Shown here: one piece after another, positions 54,785-64,000 of the stretch | How positions within the stretch are numbered: position 1 is the first letter of the stretch | Layout of the letters: every line of letters begins with the position of its first letter | NCBI GenBank assembly: GCA_933228895.1 | Contig: OW121848.1 | Location: 131,830,615-131,894,614 of the forward strand | DNA from: Platycnemis pennipes | Taxonomy: Eukaryota; Arthropoda; Insecta; Odonata; Platycnemididae | Direction of reading: 5' to 3' | DNA length: 64,000 bases | The notes under the pieces: generated by a model | Database searches by the model: none | Seen by the model: only the letters and a program-made list of their open reading frames with translations | What the model was told of the DNA's origin: nothing | Translations under genes and position numbers: made by a program

Positions 54785-55640
54785 TTGGTCATCAATCCTC
54801 AGATTGATTTGACGCAGCTCTCCCCTGAGTCCTTCTATCGTCTAATCTCTTCATATTTACATTTTTCTTCTCTTTCACATCCTTCATCACTTGTTCCATG
54901 TATCACAAACTAGGCCTTCCTTTGCCATTCTTCCCGTCCACTTGTCCCTCGACAATTGTCTTCATCAGGCCATCATGTCTCATGATGTGGCCGATTAAGT
55001 TGCTCCGTCTTCTTCTCAGGGTATTCAGAAGACTTCTCTTTTCTCCCACTCATAGGAATTCCTCGTTACTTACTCGGTCGATCCATTTAATCTTCATCAT
55101 TCTTCTGTAGCATCACATTTCGAATGCTTCCACCCTTTTCTTTTCCGCTGCTGGCATCACACTCACGCTGAAACACGCTCCAGATGTACGTTCTGTTGAA
55201 TTGTTTCCTTAATTTTACCCTTGTATTTTCTGCTGTAAGTAGACTCTTCTTTTGATAGAATCTCATTGCCTGGGCTATTCTACTAACTATTTCTTTCTTG
55301 CTATGTCCAATGTTGGTTATTTGGCTTCCAAGGTAACAGAACTCCTTCACCTCTTCAAGTTTTTGTTTTCCTAGTTTGACATTGGTTTTGGCCTCTTCTT
55401 TCTTGCTGCACACCAATATCTTAGTCATCTTCTTATTTATATTTAGCTGATATCTGGCCATTGCCCTTCCATGGTTACTAGAATCTTGTTCAGATCCCTC
55501 TCTGTCTCTGCTGAGTGCTATGTCATCAGCAAATCTCAGGATGCTTATTTTTTCTCCGTGGATTGTCACTCCAGAAGACTTCTCTTTGATTTCATTGATG
55601 AAAAACAAAAGATTTTTTATAGACATTACTCTTGTGTGAT
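54785..55640 (-). mobile_element. RTE/BovB-like LINE fragment (family B) retaining the FADD region
   Basis: The 3' end starts with GGTCATCAATCCTCAGATTG at 54787. Upstream on minus, 55087-55626 is open: GVTIHGEKISILRFADDIAL contains the catalytic aspartates, followed by YQLNINKKMTKILVC, EEAKTNVKLGKQKLEEVKEF, FCYLGSQITNIG and YQKKSLLTAENT. The C-terminal blocks KIKWID, GHIMRHDGLMKTIVEGQVDG and MKRLD follow in other frames. It is the best source for family B's last RT motif. Confidence 0.87.
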
Positions 55641-56034
55641 GAGTAGTAAAAGCAACTGTGGTGTCTAATTTTTAACAAGCATTCACTGGTTTGTCTTTTA
55701 GGAAACATATTCAGTTGGTAGGCTGGTTTATGGTTACAGAACAACCTAATGAGAAACAATCTGAAGAAATTTTTCTCCTGTGAGTGACTGATAGCCACCC
55801 AAGTTCCCATAAGTAGGGACTGATATGTTCAGATTTCCATATTTCATATATGAATTTGGCACATGAGTTCATTAGCCATTGGAGTTTAAAGTTTAGCTCT
55901 TCAGTAATGTTGTAATAAACTACGCAGCAGCAATCCAAACAAGGAAATTACATGCAGAAAAGTTTCTTTCTGGTGTCTATAGAAAGTAAATGTTTATAAA
56001 TGTTATCAGTATTCTGTATTCTCTCCACATTTTG
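55641..56034. other. No gene seen
   Basis: AT-rich spacer between two family B fragments. Confidence 0.35.
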
Positions 56035-56385
56035 AATATGTCTATTATGAACATCACTTGTTGTTATTGTCCATGCCTCTTTGCTTTCAAAAGGCATGCT
56101 CCAGATGTGAGTTCTTATGAAATATTTTCTGACTTATAAGCTTGTATTTCCAGCAGTAAGGACAAAAATTCTTCTTTTGCTAAATGTCCCCTTCACCTGA
56201 AAGCTACCGCTCAAACTATTTCGTTTTTGCTTGGTCCATTGTTGGTTACTTGTCTTTCCAGATAATAAGACTCTTTGACTAACTCAAGCTTTAGTTTTCT
56301 AAGTTTAGAATTCGTCGCCCCCTCCTCTCTTTTACTGCATATTATTACTTTTGTTTTTGTTTTATTTATGGTTTACAGATACAGA
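56035..56385 (-). mobile_element. Decayed RTE-like LINE fragment (family B)
   Basis: On minus, TKTKVIICSKRGG-like (near 56350), KLESYYLERQVTNNG-like (near 56260), FSKRRIFVLTAGNTS (near 56170) and GAWTM-like (near 56080) correspond to the NINKKKTEVLLC to WTM region of family B. Stops and indels are frequent and there is no 3' tail. Confidence 0.65.
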
Positions 56386-57352
56386 TTAGTGTATACAAAG
56401 GTTTCTAATTCTTTTCAGCTTGTCTCTATCTCCTATATGTGTGCGCTATTAATATCTGACATGAATTCATGTAAGATGTTAATGAGTCCCTCTTTGTGGC
56501 CGGGGAGGTTGCTTTTTTCCCTGTTAACACATTTGTTGTGGATGATGAAAATTGGCATCATTATTGTTATTTGCAGGAAGTGGAGTGAAACCAATTGCTT
56601 TTTGTATTGGTTACTAAAGCTGCTAAGCATGAGTTGTCACTCTGTAGGAAAATTTAAAAAAACTCTATTTGCTATGAATGGTTTGAAAAATTTTAATTTC
56701 AAATTTCTTAGTGTTCTATGAGTAGTTCTTTGCCCCTTGATGGAGTTCTCATGACATAAGCTACTTTATAATGCTTTTGTTATTTTGAGATTAAACATTA
56801 ATGATAATCTTGACTCGTTTTCCCATGCAAGGTAATGTTGAAGAAAATTGTTGCATGTTTCTTCAGAGAAAAAAGACAAACTGTAAATAAATTGCATTTA
56901 TTTTTGCTTGCATTATTTTGAAGACAGGCATAAATCAGATCATACTAGGTGACTCATACATCACTTTAATGTGCGAGTTACTGTGGGAGTAAAACAAATT
57001 GAAATGGCATTTTAAAAGTTCAGCTGATTTTGAAATTCCTTTTTAGTGAATGCCATTTTGGCACTGGGAAGAAAGAGATTTCCAAACATAGTTTTTTTTC
57101 AAAGGGCTTCATGATGTCAGAGACATCACCTCTCTGTATAATAGATCCTGAGGTGATTGCAGTGATTTAAATGCCAATTGAAACTGAAGTTAGGTTCACA
57201 TCAATCTCAGAGGCATCAGTACTTGCAAATGTTGCTTCTGCAGGCAAGGATAGAAATGCCCTTTAAATGCTATGTGTGTACATTTTAGAATTTGATAGCA
57301 TGCATGCAAGCCAGATGATAATTATTTTCATGTTCTGTCTGCATTTTTCCAG

Positions 57353-57503
57353 ATTGGTTTGGGAAGTATGTGTGCAGCAGGAAAATCTCATTGCTGGAGG
57401 AATAGCTGAGGGTCGTCAAAGGCACCCCATGGATTTGCAACAGAAAATTTCTATTGTGATTGCATGCCTTTACACCCAGGATCAGAGCAACAACAAATTC
57501 TAG
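57353..57503 (+). CDS. Possible terminal exon of an unidentified host gene
   Basis: A pyrimidine-rich tract ending TTTTTCCAG at 57344-57352 resembles a 3' splice site. The frame that follows has about 49 codons and ends at TAG (57501-57503). Its composition is balanced and protein-like, with VWEVCVQQENLIAGGIAEGR and PMDLQQKISIVIACLYTQDQ. I do not recognise the protein. No AATAAA is evident just downstream and no upstream partner exon was identified. A chance frame remains possible. Confidence 0.3.
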
Positions 57504-58650
57504 CTGTTTTTATGAAGTGAGCCCTCTGGACAGAAGTAGGATGTGGATGGCTGTTGGAAAATGGTAATGTACCTATTTCTCCTTAGATTTTCTCCTTAAA
57601 TGTTTAAATGCCGATTAAGTAGCACTTTTCCTTCTTTATACATAATCTTCTAATGTTCTACTTATTACCTACCTAATTATTTCAGCATTATGTCTCACTC
57701 CTGATTGTTCTATCCACCACTCCTGTTTTTCTTATGTTTTCTCCTCAACTTCCCTTAACATCCACAAGATAAAATTTTCATTATTGTTCTTTCTCCTGGG
57801 GTGTGCTTTTCTAGCATTCAATGATTATTATTTCAACATATGATGCCAGATGATGTGTGATGTGATGACTTTTCCTGTAGAAACATTTTAAAGTAAAGTA
57901 AATGGCTGAGAGATGCATTATTCTGAAAAAAACACTTTTATTGTAAGATAATGAGGTGTTTACAGATAAAAGTTAAGGAGCACTGACCTATACGCTTAGG
58001 GAAATTAGGTAAAAATACTAGGATATTTCCACATTAAAATTTATTTTGTCTTCATGAGGTTTGATGTTTAGGTAGGTAGTTATTCATATTCAGAGATAAT
58101 AAATACCAAATATGTAGGAAATGAAAGCATATAATCAAGCAACTTTTTCATTAGTCAGAGAAGTAGGTATGTAATTGATGTAAATCATTTTGAAACAAGG
58201 TAGTGTTTAGAAAGAGGAGATTTGTGTTAGATGAAATAGCTCCATGATTAGGAGTGAAAAAATGACTGGCAAGCTTAGCCCTCTTGGTGGTTGGTTTCAT
58301 TTGGCTTAGCTACTCCTGTCCTCACGAATGTACACTTGCTTCCACAACCTGCAATGGGCAACCTTTAATAATGCTTTTTTTTTGTTGTTTCTTGTAAGTC
58401 AAAACTCTCATGGTTCACACAGAAATACTTTCCTTGTGCTGCCTGTGGTTTACCAATGAGATCCGATCTGAAGATCTAGGATAAATCAAGCGTGCCCACA
58501 GATGACATATCATGAAACATAATGCAAATTATATTTGTAATATTTTTATTATCATCAAATGTTAATAATTTGATATTTATCAGTTTTACTCAACTCAACA
58601 CAGGATTCTCTTATCAACTAACGTCTTTATATTCATACTCACATCATTAA

Positions 58651-58825
58651 CCCCTTAGATGGGGAGTTGGGAGCTCTATATGTCCACCAACCTCAGTCAT
58701 TCACATGGTGGGGAGCACAGATGTAGACACCTGTTCTACATTTAATCTAAATTTTTCCCCACCGTTTGAGTGGAAAGGAAAAATTTATTCCCCGTCAAAG
58801 GCATTAACAACTTGTTCCATATATG
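58651..58825 (+). repeat. Dispersed repeat, copy 1
   Basis: ATGTCCACCAACCTCAGTCA, then TTCACATGGTG, AATTTTTCCCCACC and ATTAACAACTTG recur in the same order at 62491-62650 with about 85-90 per cent similarity by eye. Class unknown; no terminal repeats seen. Confidence 0.75.
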
Positions 58826-59167
58826 TACCTATTTTGTTTGAGGTATCCCACTGAACACTATCAAATCAATAACTTATGTGAAATATGATAATGAAAGGCC
58901 ATTTTTCATATCAATTAACCTCTTGGTTTGACGTAAACTTGTATGGACTTTGCTTTCCCTCCCTGGTAGTTTGACATGCACACATATGGACCCATGCCAC
59001 GGACTTCTTGCTATGGACTGAATTCCCTTGCTATCTCTCGTTACTATTTGACTCTTAGGATGCTTCTAGAATTTGGAGGGTTGGATCATGCTGCCTTCTG
59101 AATATCTTCATCATGATATGCTGAAGCATATTTTTCCCTTGCAATAAAATTTCAAAGTTAGTGCTTT

Positions 59168-59412
59168 CATGGGGGTTACGGTGGCCTAGTGAGTTGAGTG
59201 CTGGACTATGCACGAGAGGTTCCTTGATTCAAATTCCGGGCTGAAGTCTTTCCTTAGGTAGGTACACCCCAATCTAAAATCCCCATGGCGTGATTTTCTA
59301 TCAGAACTCTGTGGGATGTCTCAGAAGGCCCAGAACAGAAGTGAACTGGTCCCCCTACCCAGGGGTAAAAGTGGCTCTGAAAAGGTGGGGCACGCCAGAG
59401 GGATAACACTTT
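59168..59412 (+). mobile_element. tRNA-derived SINE (second type)
   Basis: Head GGTGGCCTAGTGAGTTGAG (box A) and TTGATTCAAATTCC (worn box B). The body contains GAACTGGTCCCCCTACCCAG. It matches the layout of 50395-50575. Confidence 0.7.
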
Positions 59413-60377
59413 CAGTCCGGATAACTCACACGTGTGCGTCATGGCTGCGCACTTTGCCGGGGCGGATGACCCACCATGTGAGTCAAGAGTAAATCATACT
59501 TTAAATGTTAGATGGCACACTTCACCTGCAGCAGAGCCATTTTTTATCATATACCGGCTTTACCTGTGGCCTAAACATCAACCTAGAGCAATTAGTTTGG
59601 AATTAGTTCATTTTTAGTTCTTCGTGGAGAAACAATTTAACAAGCTTGTTCCAAATTTTTATTTTATTTTTTACCAAAATATGGATGAGTTACCCTTTAA
59701 TTTGCATCCTTTTTACTCTTTATTATTAAAAGTTCCATAGTTGAATTGGCAATGGTTGTTTTCATGGTGTACAAGTCTTTTTTCTTCATATTGATAATCG
59801 CCATTGATTGGACCTTAAGAAGTAATTATCAAAAAGTTTCATTGCCTCTCTTACGGTGAGTATTTGTTTGAAAATGCATGTGCTTTTTTGTGTTGCGGAA
59901 GCATTTGTGTTATTAAAAAGTATTATAAGGGGATAGTTTAAATATTTTGAGGACCTGCATGAATAGATGACCGATGGTCCTGAATTTTCCTTATCACGTG
60001 GTTGGACACAAGCTAGGAAAAGGAAATCACTGTAAAATTGGAATTTAACTTCTTCAGCAGTTAGTAAAATGAAGTGTAATTGGCATTTCGAGCCATTAAT
60101 TCACTGGTATAATCACCATAATACAAGGGAGAAGACTAAATGTTGTTTATCTTTACATCATGCAATATTTAGTTGGATGATTCCATTGCATCGACATCAC
60201 GCACTAGGCCAAAACGCCACAAAAGCAAATTGCACGGAGATCTGGAAGTGCGATGTTTGTCACTGGCCAATGGTTTAGTACGGAGTGAGCTCTACCCTCA
60301 CCTATCAAACCAACCTTCGGGTTGAACCCTTACTGAGTGAGTGAGTTTTTTCATGCCCTTCAGAATTAATATAATTG
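59413..60377. other. No gene seen
   Basis: AT-rich sequence; the short frames have no recognisable domain. Confidence 0.35.
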
Positions 60378-60620
60378 CCGGCCCAGGTGGCGGCGAGGTA
60401 AAGTCCTTGCCTGCTGATCCTGGGGTCGCAGGTTCGAGTCCCACCTGGGTGGATTTTTCTCCACCCAGGGTATGGGTGTTTGTCAAGTTCTGTTGGTTCA
60501 GCCCCTGGGAAACCTGATGACAGGAAAATGCCTATTGGGATCCCAGGGGTATATGGACCAACAGAATAGTCTGGATGCAAAACCAAAATTCCTTGGACTT
60601 CAGTTCTGAAAAACTTAAAT
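60378..60620 (+). mobile_element. tRNA-derived SINE (third type)
   Basis: GCCCAGGTGGCGGCGAGGTA (box A region) and GCAGGTTCGAGTCCCACCTG (box B, perfect) lie at tRNA-like spacing. An inverted CCACCTGGGTGG/CCACCCAGGG pair and a long body follow. The box B is the best preserved among the SINEs here. Confidence 0.72.
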
Positions 60621-60960
60621 TCTGACATTAGGGTTTAATTAGCCATGTTACCTTCTACACTTTATTTTTAATATAATTAAAGCCTTGATTCATCATCATA
60701 GGTCAGCAATCGTAGGATTGGTTTGACGCAGCTTTCCACCTGATTCTTCTATCGGCCAACCTTTTTGTTGTGATGTAATTCTTCTCTTTTACATCCTTCA
60801 CAACCTGTTCCATGTATCTCATACGAGGCCTGCCTTTTCCAATCTTCCCATTCACTTTTCCCTCGATGATAGTCTTCATCAGGCCATCGTGTCTCAAGAT
60901 ATGGCCGATTAAGTTATGAAATTAGTTTTCACGAATACACTTTACATTATTTGATGTTGT
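60605..60960 (+). repeat. Dispersed repeat copy split by an RTE insertion
   Basis: 60605-60690 and 60916-60955 together match the continuous sequence at 62665-62795 (TTAAATTCTGACATTAGGGT, TATAATTAAAGCCTTGATT, then ATGAAAT and GAATACACTTTACATTATTT). The gap is exactly filled by family B LINE sequence. Confidence 0.8.
60691..60915 (-). mobile_element. RTE/BovB-like LINE 3' fragment (family B) with defined borders
   Basis: The tail CATCATCAT on plus (ATGATGATG on minus) abuts AGGTCAGCAATCGTAGGATT. On minus, RHDGLMKTIIEGKVNGKIG (near 60880), RMRYMEQVVKDVKEKNYITT and MKRLADRRIRWKAASNQS are open. By comparison with the uninterrupted relative at 62750, the fragment is 225 bp and has no clear target duplication. 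Confidence 0.88.
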
Positions 60961-61004
60961 TGTTTATTATAAATAATAGAAGCACGTTACATATTTCAGT
61001 GTAA

Positions 61005-61237
61005 AGGCCGCTTTACACGATACAATTTTTTGCACAATTTCTTGTACAAACTCTTGTATAGACTGAACGAAATTGTATGTTTGTCTGAATGGAATTAGAA
61101 CACGTTCTATTTCCCGTTCAGTCATTCAGACAATCGCACAAGTTTCCGTACAATTTGCCGCTTTACACGGTACAGTTTCCTCATGCAAGAGTTTGTACAA
61201 GAAATTGTACAAAAAATTGTACCGTGTAAAGCGGCCT
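61005..61237. mobile_element. MITE, TAA target duplication
   Basis: Terminal inverted repeats of about 52 bp begin AGGCCGCTTTACACG. The flanks are TAA at 61002-61004 and 61238-61240, which fits the TWA target of PIF/Harbinger elements. An additional GCCGCTTTACACGGTACAG lies internally at about 61158-61176, so the right half may contain a second terminus. There is no coding capacity. Confidence 0.75.
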
Positions 61238-61540
61238 TAACAATAAAATGGGCTTTTTTGATGCAATATTGTTTGTGAACCATTCCCTTCTTTCTCATAG
61301 TAATATGAATCTCAGGAAACAGTTCTAATTGCCCTGAAATTTAAATTTCAATACGATATGTTTATTTATATAAAGTCTTAGGCGTGTTGACATTTTATTC
61401 TGAATGAAATATGTTCTATATGTGACATATCCTCTGGGGTATTAATATACCTTTATTTATTATGTAGGTATTTATGATAGTCCATGAGATGAGGCGTAAA
61501 AGCATAAAAACTATAAAGTAATGATGTGTATACCAAGAGA

Positions 61541-61815
61541 AGGGGTCAGGTTGGTGGAGTGGCTAGCATACTGTCCTCCTAATCTGAGCACTCAGGTTTG
61601 AATCCTGTTAGTGGTAGGTATTTTTCATCAGTTAACCAACTCCTACTTGAGTGCTGTGTGAAGAGCACTTTGAGTTCAGTACTCTGTCCATTGAATAAGA
61701 TGTTAAGCTGTCATCATCCCCTAAGTATTTTTCATTAACAGTGGGGTAGTGACAGGTACCTGTCCTGAAACGTTTCCCTCCTCCCTGCCTATTTACACAT
61801 CCATTCCAATCCCTG
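61541..61815 (+). mobile_element. tRNA-derived SINE
   Basis: GGGGTCAGGTTGGTGGAGTG (box A) and CAGGTTTGAATCCTG (box B) at normal spacing. The body with CTACTTGAGTGC, AAGCTGTCATCATCCCC and TTTCCCTCCTCCC aligns loosely with 20425-20652 and 40290-40430. Confidence 0.72.
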
Positions 61816-62490
61816 TATATACCATTCCACCTGGTCTGAAGAGCCGTTGCAGGAGACTTGAAATCACAGATGAGATGATATGCCAAGTGGCTGAAAACTA
61901 ACTATAGGTACATATTCATATTTATGTTGATTTCATTAACCCCTTATGCCCAGTTCACATGATGCATTTTTCCTTGAGTGCTAGCTAACTGGATTTCGTG
62001 CATGCTACTAAGCGGGCGACAAAACTGGCCACTAGGCTGATGGTCGTCAGTTTACACGTAGTGTTCTACCCTTCTTGCGTACTCTTCTTAGAGCCTCAGC
62101 TCAAAGATGTTTATTGTGATAGTTCCAATTACGAACTGCATATAAACAAGTTTCGTCTTGATATGCTTCGATAAGCACCAGAACTTGATCCCTAATCCAT
62201 AGATTTGCACTCATTTTTAAACACAATGTCGATCATACTATTAAAGGCAGAACCATGCAGAACCTTTATTTTGATCACGTGAAGCACAGCTGAATGATGA
62301 TTGGCTGGCAACAACAGCCATCAGCAAAGCACGCAAGGAAAATAGCACCAGACCTAACCTCGAAATCAAGCAAGCTAGCTATCAGGGCAGTCCTCAGCAG
62401 TCAGCGTTTTCAGCAAGTGAGCATGCATGGCACCCGTCAGCACTCCACGCAAGAAATCCAACCCGGAAAAACGCACCGTGTGAACAGGGG
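61816..62490. other. No gene seen
   Basis: No recognised frame or repeat; a 134-codon frame that starts at 62294 runs into the dispersed repeat and is not thought to be a gene. Confidence 0.35.
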
Positions 62491-62800
62491 TTTAAGATGG
62501 GGAGAGTGGATATGTCCACCAACCTCAGTCATTCACATGGTGAGGAACATAGATATAGCCACATTTTTTACATTTAAACTAAATTTTTCCCCACCCTTTG
62601 AGCGGAAAGGGAAAATTTATTCCCAGTCAAAGGGATTAACAACTTGCTCCGTCTATGAATTTGCTCTGAAAAATTTAAATTCTGACATTAGGGTTTAATC
62701 AGCCTTATTACAGCCGCACTTTATTTGTAATATAATTAAAAGCCTTGATTATGAAATAATTTTCATGAATACACTTTACATTATTTAGTTATAGAATAAT
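62491..62800 (+). repeat. Dispersed repeat, longest copy
   Basis: Its left half (62491-62650) matches 58651-58825 and its right half (62665-62795) matches 60605-60960. This copy therefore joins two segments that occur separately elsewhere and preserves the site interrupted by the LINE at 60691. Confidence 0.75.
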
Positions 62801-64000
62801 TTTCTCAAGAGACCACAATATGTACGAGGGCTTCCTTTGTTAGATTTTCCAGTAAATGGAGAACAGTGACATTTTATTAAAATAACTGCAGTAGTTCTTA
62901 TGGACGTCACAAAGAGTAGGAAGATTATTAGACAGCATGGTGTGTATTGAAATTGATTATTGCTATTTTTTAAATCAATCTTTCGGTGTGTATGTGTTGT
63001 GGTTAGACCAACATAAGAAAAATAATGGAATTGTGGCATCAGGGGAATGATCATGAAGAAGGATGTGGAATCTGTGCTCTTTTGGGATTTATTCCGAGTT
63101 TGTTCATTTTTTGACCATATTTCACCAACATTTCTGCTGGCTGACTCAGGTTTGCTGAAATGTCGATTACAAGATCATCTCACCTCTTATATAGGGTGTT
63201 GGCATTATTGTCTGAATTTGTAAAATTTTGGAATCTGTGCATGCTTCTTCCCCTAAAAAAAGGGATTCAAACCAAAATGATTCTGGAGGTACTGGAACCA
63301 ATTTTTACCAAAGGATCATTGTCAATTGTGCTGTATCCTTTCCTATTTATGATTATCATCTCCCTTCTTCTTATGATGATCCAGGCAAAACTGAAATTTC
63401 TTGACCACCTTTATTGATGATGAAAAATATCATTTTTAGTTTTAAGTATTTTTGGGGAGGCAATTCCTAATGAATTCATGTATGTAAATAGTTGTTAGGT
63501 TGGCTATGGTTTAAATAAAAGTATTGACTTTTAAATATCAGAATATTGAGAATAAACATGAATTTAGTAGATCTTTTGGCTTTTAATAGCATACATTTTA
63601 TATTGGTTGGTTACATTTAGGCATCATTAGGTTCACATAAAATCTACAAGCTTCTTTCCTTGATTTTGAGAAGTTTCTTTTCTTGGATTCTAGAAGCTTC
63701 TTTCTTTGAGTTCTTCCCTAGAGTGATCTGCAATCATGATAATATCTCCTTAAGGAACTTGGCAACCTAATCAATTCTTGATAAGGCTCGTATTAATTAT
63801 GACTCCTATAGAATGAAAAGTCAAACTGAGAGCATGAAAACTGAAACATTCTGGGGAGGAATATACAAGACTGATGTGAAAAAAATTACTGCAAGAACTA
63901 CATGGTTACATTGATTTAAATCATAAGAATACAATGAGTCTTTAAATAATTTGCCTTCTCTTTGACTATTTGATGATAAATAATCACTCACCAGAGGCTT
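62801..64000. other. No gene seen
   Basis: AT-rich sequence to the end of the window. The 85-codon frame at 63160-63417 is hydrophobic but shows no known domain. Confidence 0.35.

Larger units (their letters stand above)
56386..59167. other. Mostly featureless; holds a possible exon and a dispersed repeat
   Basis: The stretch is AT-rich and lacks LINE, PLE or SINE signatures except the repeat copy at 58651-58825. It may be intronic or 3' flanking DNA of a host gene. Confidence 0.35.

Overview
This window is eukaryotic nuclear DNA, most probably from an arthropod and plausibly an insect. It is AT-rich and has no operon structure. Long host reading frames are absent, and most of the recognisable content is mobile DNA of animal type. 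These classes are non-LTR retrotransposons, Penelope-like elements (PLEs), one gypsy-type LTR retrotransposon, hAT transposons, a small MITE and tRNA-derived SINEs. Two apparently intact nuclear tRNA genes are present: tRNA-Leu(TAA) at 39782-39865 and tRNA-Arg(CCT) at 47778-47850, both on the minus strand. I see no confident host protein-coding gene; a possible terminal exon at 57353-57503 is the only candidate. I cannot name the species from sequence alone.

Three LINE families account for much of the window. Family A is a CR1/Jockey-superfamily element with a TAGATG-type 3' tail. It appears as many 5'-truncated pieces in both orientations; the longest are 21684-23222 and 31258-33395 on minus, and 36125-36957 on plus. 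Family B is RTE/BovB-like with an ATGATG-type tail, at 112-880, 14719-15080, 23221-23860, 49243-49930, 54785-55640, 56035-56385 and 60691-60915 on minus, plus a decayed plus-strand copy at 50985-52320. Family C is a second RTE-related LINE with one copy, at 30207-30868. All copies are fragments.

The best-preserved element is a gypsy-type LTR retrotransposon at 5197-10683 on minus. By eye its two 727-bp LTRs are identical. It has TG...CA ends, a 4-bp target duplication (ACGT), an 18-nt tRNA-Lys primer site, an intact Gag with an N-terminal SAP-like motif, and a -1 frameshift heptamer followed by a short hairpin. The Pol frame is open, but it joins the reverse-transcriptase palm to the C-terminal part of integrase, so RNase H and the integrase core are missing. 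The element therefore looks like a young, internally deleted copy that would need enzymes in trans. It sits inside an older PLE (4592-11680), interrupting that element's RT frame.

From about 23.9 to 46 kb the window is a mosaic. It holds hAT remnants, a near-perfect 126-bp-arm inverted repeat with a hammerhead-like core in each arm (27081-27356), family A copies facing each other, a PLE-derived segment with another hammerhead-like core (about 36015), and a second PLE at 42380-44045 that is itself interrupted by family A. From 46 to 64 kb there are further PLE termini, a hAT element with an 8-bp target duplication (53375-54140), RTE copies, SINEs and a MITE. One locus at 60.6-61.0 kb can be compared with an uninterrupted relative at 62.7 kb. 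Stretches between these features look like unique or very old non-coding DNA.
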